In this document: piece by piece, positions 62,496 to 64,000 of the stretch | Position numbering within the stretch: position 1 is the stretch's first letter | Layout of the letters: the number at the start of each line of letters is the position of its first letter | Source: Prolixibacteraceae bacterium | GTDB taxonomy: Bacteria; Bacteroidota; Bacteroidia; Bacteroidales; Prolixibacteraceae | Direction of reading: 5' to 3' | DNA: 64,000 nucleotides | Assembly (NCBI GenBank): GCA_028683385.1 | Contig: JAQUIJ010000001.1 | Coordinates: 186,001-250,000 of the forward strand | Translations under genes and position numbers: made by a program | Notes under the pieces: generated by a model | Told to the model about the DNA's origin: nothing | Seen by the model: the letters and a program-made list of their open reading frames with translations, nothing else | Databases searched by the model: none

Positions 62496-63599
62496 ATGGA
62501 AGTTTATATACATCAAAAAGATAACTGGCCAGATTTTACCTGGAGAAGCGAAGAGTTTTTAAACCAATTAAGTGAAGCAAGAAATTTGCAGGGACGATTA
62601 ATTGGAAAGATGGAATCATTAGGCTTTGATTTGAGAAATGAAGCTTTACTTGACACTTTAACATTAGATGTTTTAAAATCAACAGAAATAGAAGGAGAAT
62701 TTCTGAATCCCGACCAGGTTCGTTCATCAATTGCACGGAGATTAGGAATGGAAATCGCTGGCTCAATTGATTCTGACAGGAACGTTGATGGGATGGTAGA
62801 AATGATGATTGACGCAACTCATAATTGCTTCAAACCATTGACGACAGACCGGCTTTTTGATTGGCATGCTGCATTGTTCCCAATGGGCAGAAGCGGTATA
62901 TTCAAAATAACTGTTGCCGATTGGCGAAAAGATGCAACTGGACCGATGCAAGTTGTTTCTGGTGCATCAGGAAAAGAAAAAGTTCATTTTCAAGCTCCCG
63001 ATGCAGATTTAATAGAGTCTGAAATGAATCGTTTTCTGAAATGGTTTAACGAAAATGATCAAATTGATTTAGTAATAAAAGCCGCTGTTGCTCACCTTTG
63101 GTTTGTTACAATTCATCCTTTCCAAGATGGTAATGGACGGATAACAAGAGCATTAACCGATATGTTATTAGCTCGATCCGACAAAAGCACTCAACGATTT
63201 TATAGCTTGTCGGCTCAAATCAGGATAGAAAGAAAACAATACTATGAAATACTTGAGAAAACACAAAAAGGAGAGCTCGATATAACTGAATGGGTAAAAT
63301 GGTTTTTATGCTGTTTAATAAATGCCTTAAAATCAACTGAGATAATATTGACAAACGTCTTGTTCAAAGCAGATTTCTGGAATAAACATTCAAAAACAAA
63401 TCTTAACGAGAGACAGAAAAAGCTAATTAGCAAATTGTTAGATGGATTTGAAGGAAAACTGACCTCGTCAAAATGGGCAAAGATTGCAAAATGCTCAAAA
63501 GACACTGCAATTCGAGATATTAACGATTTGATATATAAAGACGTGTTGCAAAAAGAAACAGCTGGAGGAAGAAGTACAAATTATGAATTGAAAAAGTAA
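62496..63599 (+). CDS. Fic-family AMPylase-type protein with self-inhibitory motif
   Basis: 367 residues from ATG 62496 (a TTG at 62478 is in frame but less likely). Fic motif HPFQDGNGRITR with catalytic His207. The N-terminal inhibitory motif (S/T)xxxE(G/N) is STEIEG (62-67), with Glu66 expected to block ATP binding: a class II, self-inhibited Fic. The C-terminus looks like a winged-helix domain (SSKWAKIAKCSKDTAIRDIN), as in regulator-type Fic proteins. Target unknown. The gene is flanked by the foldback element and its degenerate copy. The upstream region has repeated GACGAAT-like words (e.g. ATTTTCGT...ACGACGAAT around 62471-62497), possibly an autoregulatory site. Confidence 0.9.
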   Translation: MEVYIHQKDNWPDFTWRSEEFLNQLSEARNLQGRLIGKMESLGFDLRNEALLDTLTLDVLKSTEIEGEFLNPDQVRSSIARRLGMEIAGSIDSDRNVDGMVEMMIDATHNCFKPLTTDRLFDWHAALFPMGRSGIFKITVADWRKDATGPMQVVSGASGKEKVHFQAPDADLIESEMNRFLKWFNENDQIDLVIKAAVAHLWFVTIHPFQDGNGRITRALTDMLLARSDKSTQRFYSLSAQIRIERKQYYEILEKTQKGELDITEWVKWFLCCLINALKSTEIILTNVLFKADFWNKHSKTNLNERQKKLISKLLDGFEGKLTSSKWAKIAKCSKDTAIRDINDLIYKDVLQKETAGGRSTNYELKK

Positions 63600-63608
63600 A
63601 GTAAATAC

Positions 63609-63638
63609 CTGCCTGTAACTTCCAACTTTACCGCCAAG
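63609..63638. repeat. Degenerate copy of the foldback element 3' end
   Basis: CCTGCCTGTAACTTCCAACT and the following TTACCGCCAAG align with the end of the element at 62353-62383 at about 25 of 31 positions. With the first copy it brackets the Fic gene. Confidence 0.4.
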
Positions 63639-63682
63639 TATACAGACAATAAATATGAATAGAAGTAAAAAGAACTTAAAAC

Positions 63683-64000
63683 ATGAAAAGACTTTTTATT
63701 ATTCTTTTATTAAGCATAATCGCAACTTTTGCAAATGCGCAATCCAATAAAATAGAAATCGGAATTTTTGACACGATTAATTCAAAAATATTAAATGAAA
63801 AACGTTCAATATGGATATATAAACCTGATAATTTTGATTTGCAGAAGAAATATCCAGTAGTTTACCTATTAGATGGAGATTGGCATTTTATTTCAGTTGT
63901 TGGGATGTTACAACAATTGAGTTATATTAACGGAAATACAATATGTCCGGAGATGATAGTAGTAGGAATACCTGTTAAAGACAGATACAGAGATCTTACT
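63683..64000 (+). CDS. Exported esterase (esterase D/PF00756 type), cut by window edge
   Basis: 106 residues visible of a plus-strand gene continuing past the window. Signal peptide MKRLFIILLLSIIATFANAQ. The body contains RSIWIYKPDNFD, YPVVYLLDGDWHFISVVGML and ICPEMIVVGIP, the opening strands of enterochelin-esterase/esterase D proteins (the catalytic Ser lies further on, unseen). Function is inferred from this opening only. Confidence 0.75.
   Translation, partial: MKRLFIILLLSIIATFANAQSNKIEIGIFDTINSKILNEKRSIWIYKPDNFDLQKKYPVVYLLDGDWHFISVVGMLQQLSYINGNTICPEMIVVGIPVKDRYRDLT

Overview
The window reads as chromosomal DNA of a Bacteroidota bacterium, probably an environmental carbohydrate degrader of the Marinilabiliales/Prolixibacteraceae type (the family is an inference). 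Supporting signs are a SusC/SusD pair driven by an ECF sigma factor and FecR anti-sigma factor, many lipoprotein glycosidases, A-rich ribosome-binding regions, several good matches to the Bacteroidota -7 promoter box (TAnnTTTG), and foldback repeats in many intergenic gaps. No rRNA, tRNA, CRISPR array or insertion sequence was seen.

Layout. (1) 1-4795, minus strand: two overlapping SAM methyltransferases, a DUF2007 protein, a dipeptide epimerase, CreD with a small winged-helix regulator, and a membrane protein. (2) 5011-9229, minus strand: a compact set made of an ArsM-like methyltransferase, a 31-residue Cys-containing peptide ORF, a radical SAM/SPASM enzyme, a DUF1847 Cys protein and a thioredoxin-thioredoxin reductase fusion. 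It resembles a modified-peptide (RiPP) or metalloid/thiol cassette and may be undescribed. (3) 9652-33341, plus strand: a complete 17-gene extracellular contractile injection system (eCIS). It has one sheath gene with a very large insertion, two tube proteins, a DUF5908 mini-protein, LysM adaptor, VgrG-like hub/spike, PAAR tip, gp25, two large baseplate proteins, a 1439-residue PKD protein, a tape measure, a DUF4157 double-HExxH candidate cargo, an unknown 145-residue protein and an AAA+ ATPase. (4) 33452-42278: an acyltransferase, then a SusCD-less carbohydrate locus (GH43, sialate-O-acetylesterase-like, alpha/beta esterase, beta-helix lipoprotein, GH2). (5) 42537-46254, minus strand: exported rubrerythrin, a two-component system and a DUF2231 membrane protein. 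(6) 46455-61442, plus strand: a sigma/FecR-controlled polysaccharide utilisation locus with SusC, SusD, GH43-F5/8C, two GH92 proteins and a GntP permease. The first GH92 carries Gln where the family has its acid Glu. (7) 61514-64000: an AT-rich, cassette-like stretch with two unknown small proteins, a foldback element, a self-inhibited Fic protein, a degenerate second copy of the element end, and the start of an exported esterase.

How it works together. The eCIS genes should give a free phage-tail-like particle: ATPase-assisted assembly, DUF4255 cap, baseplate with VgrG/PAAR spike, and DUF4157 protein as the likeliest payload. Locus 6 looks like a sensor-regulated system for alpha-mannose-rich glycans, with one GH92 possibly specialised for mannosyl phosphodiesters. 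All assignments come from reading translated sequence and motifs; no database search was possible.
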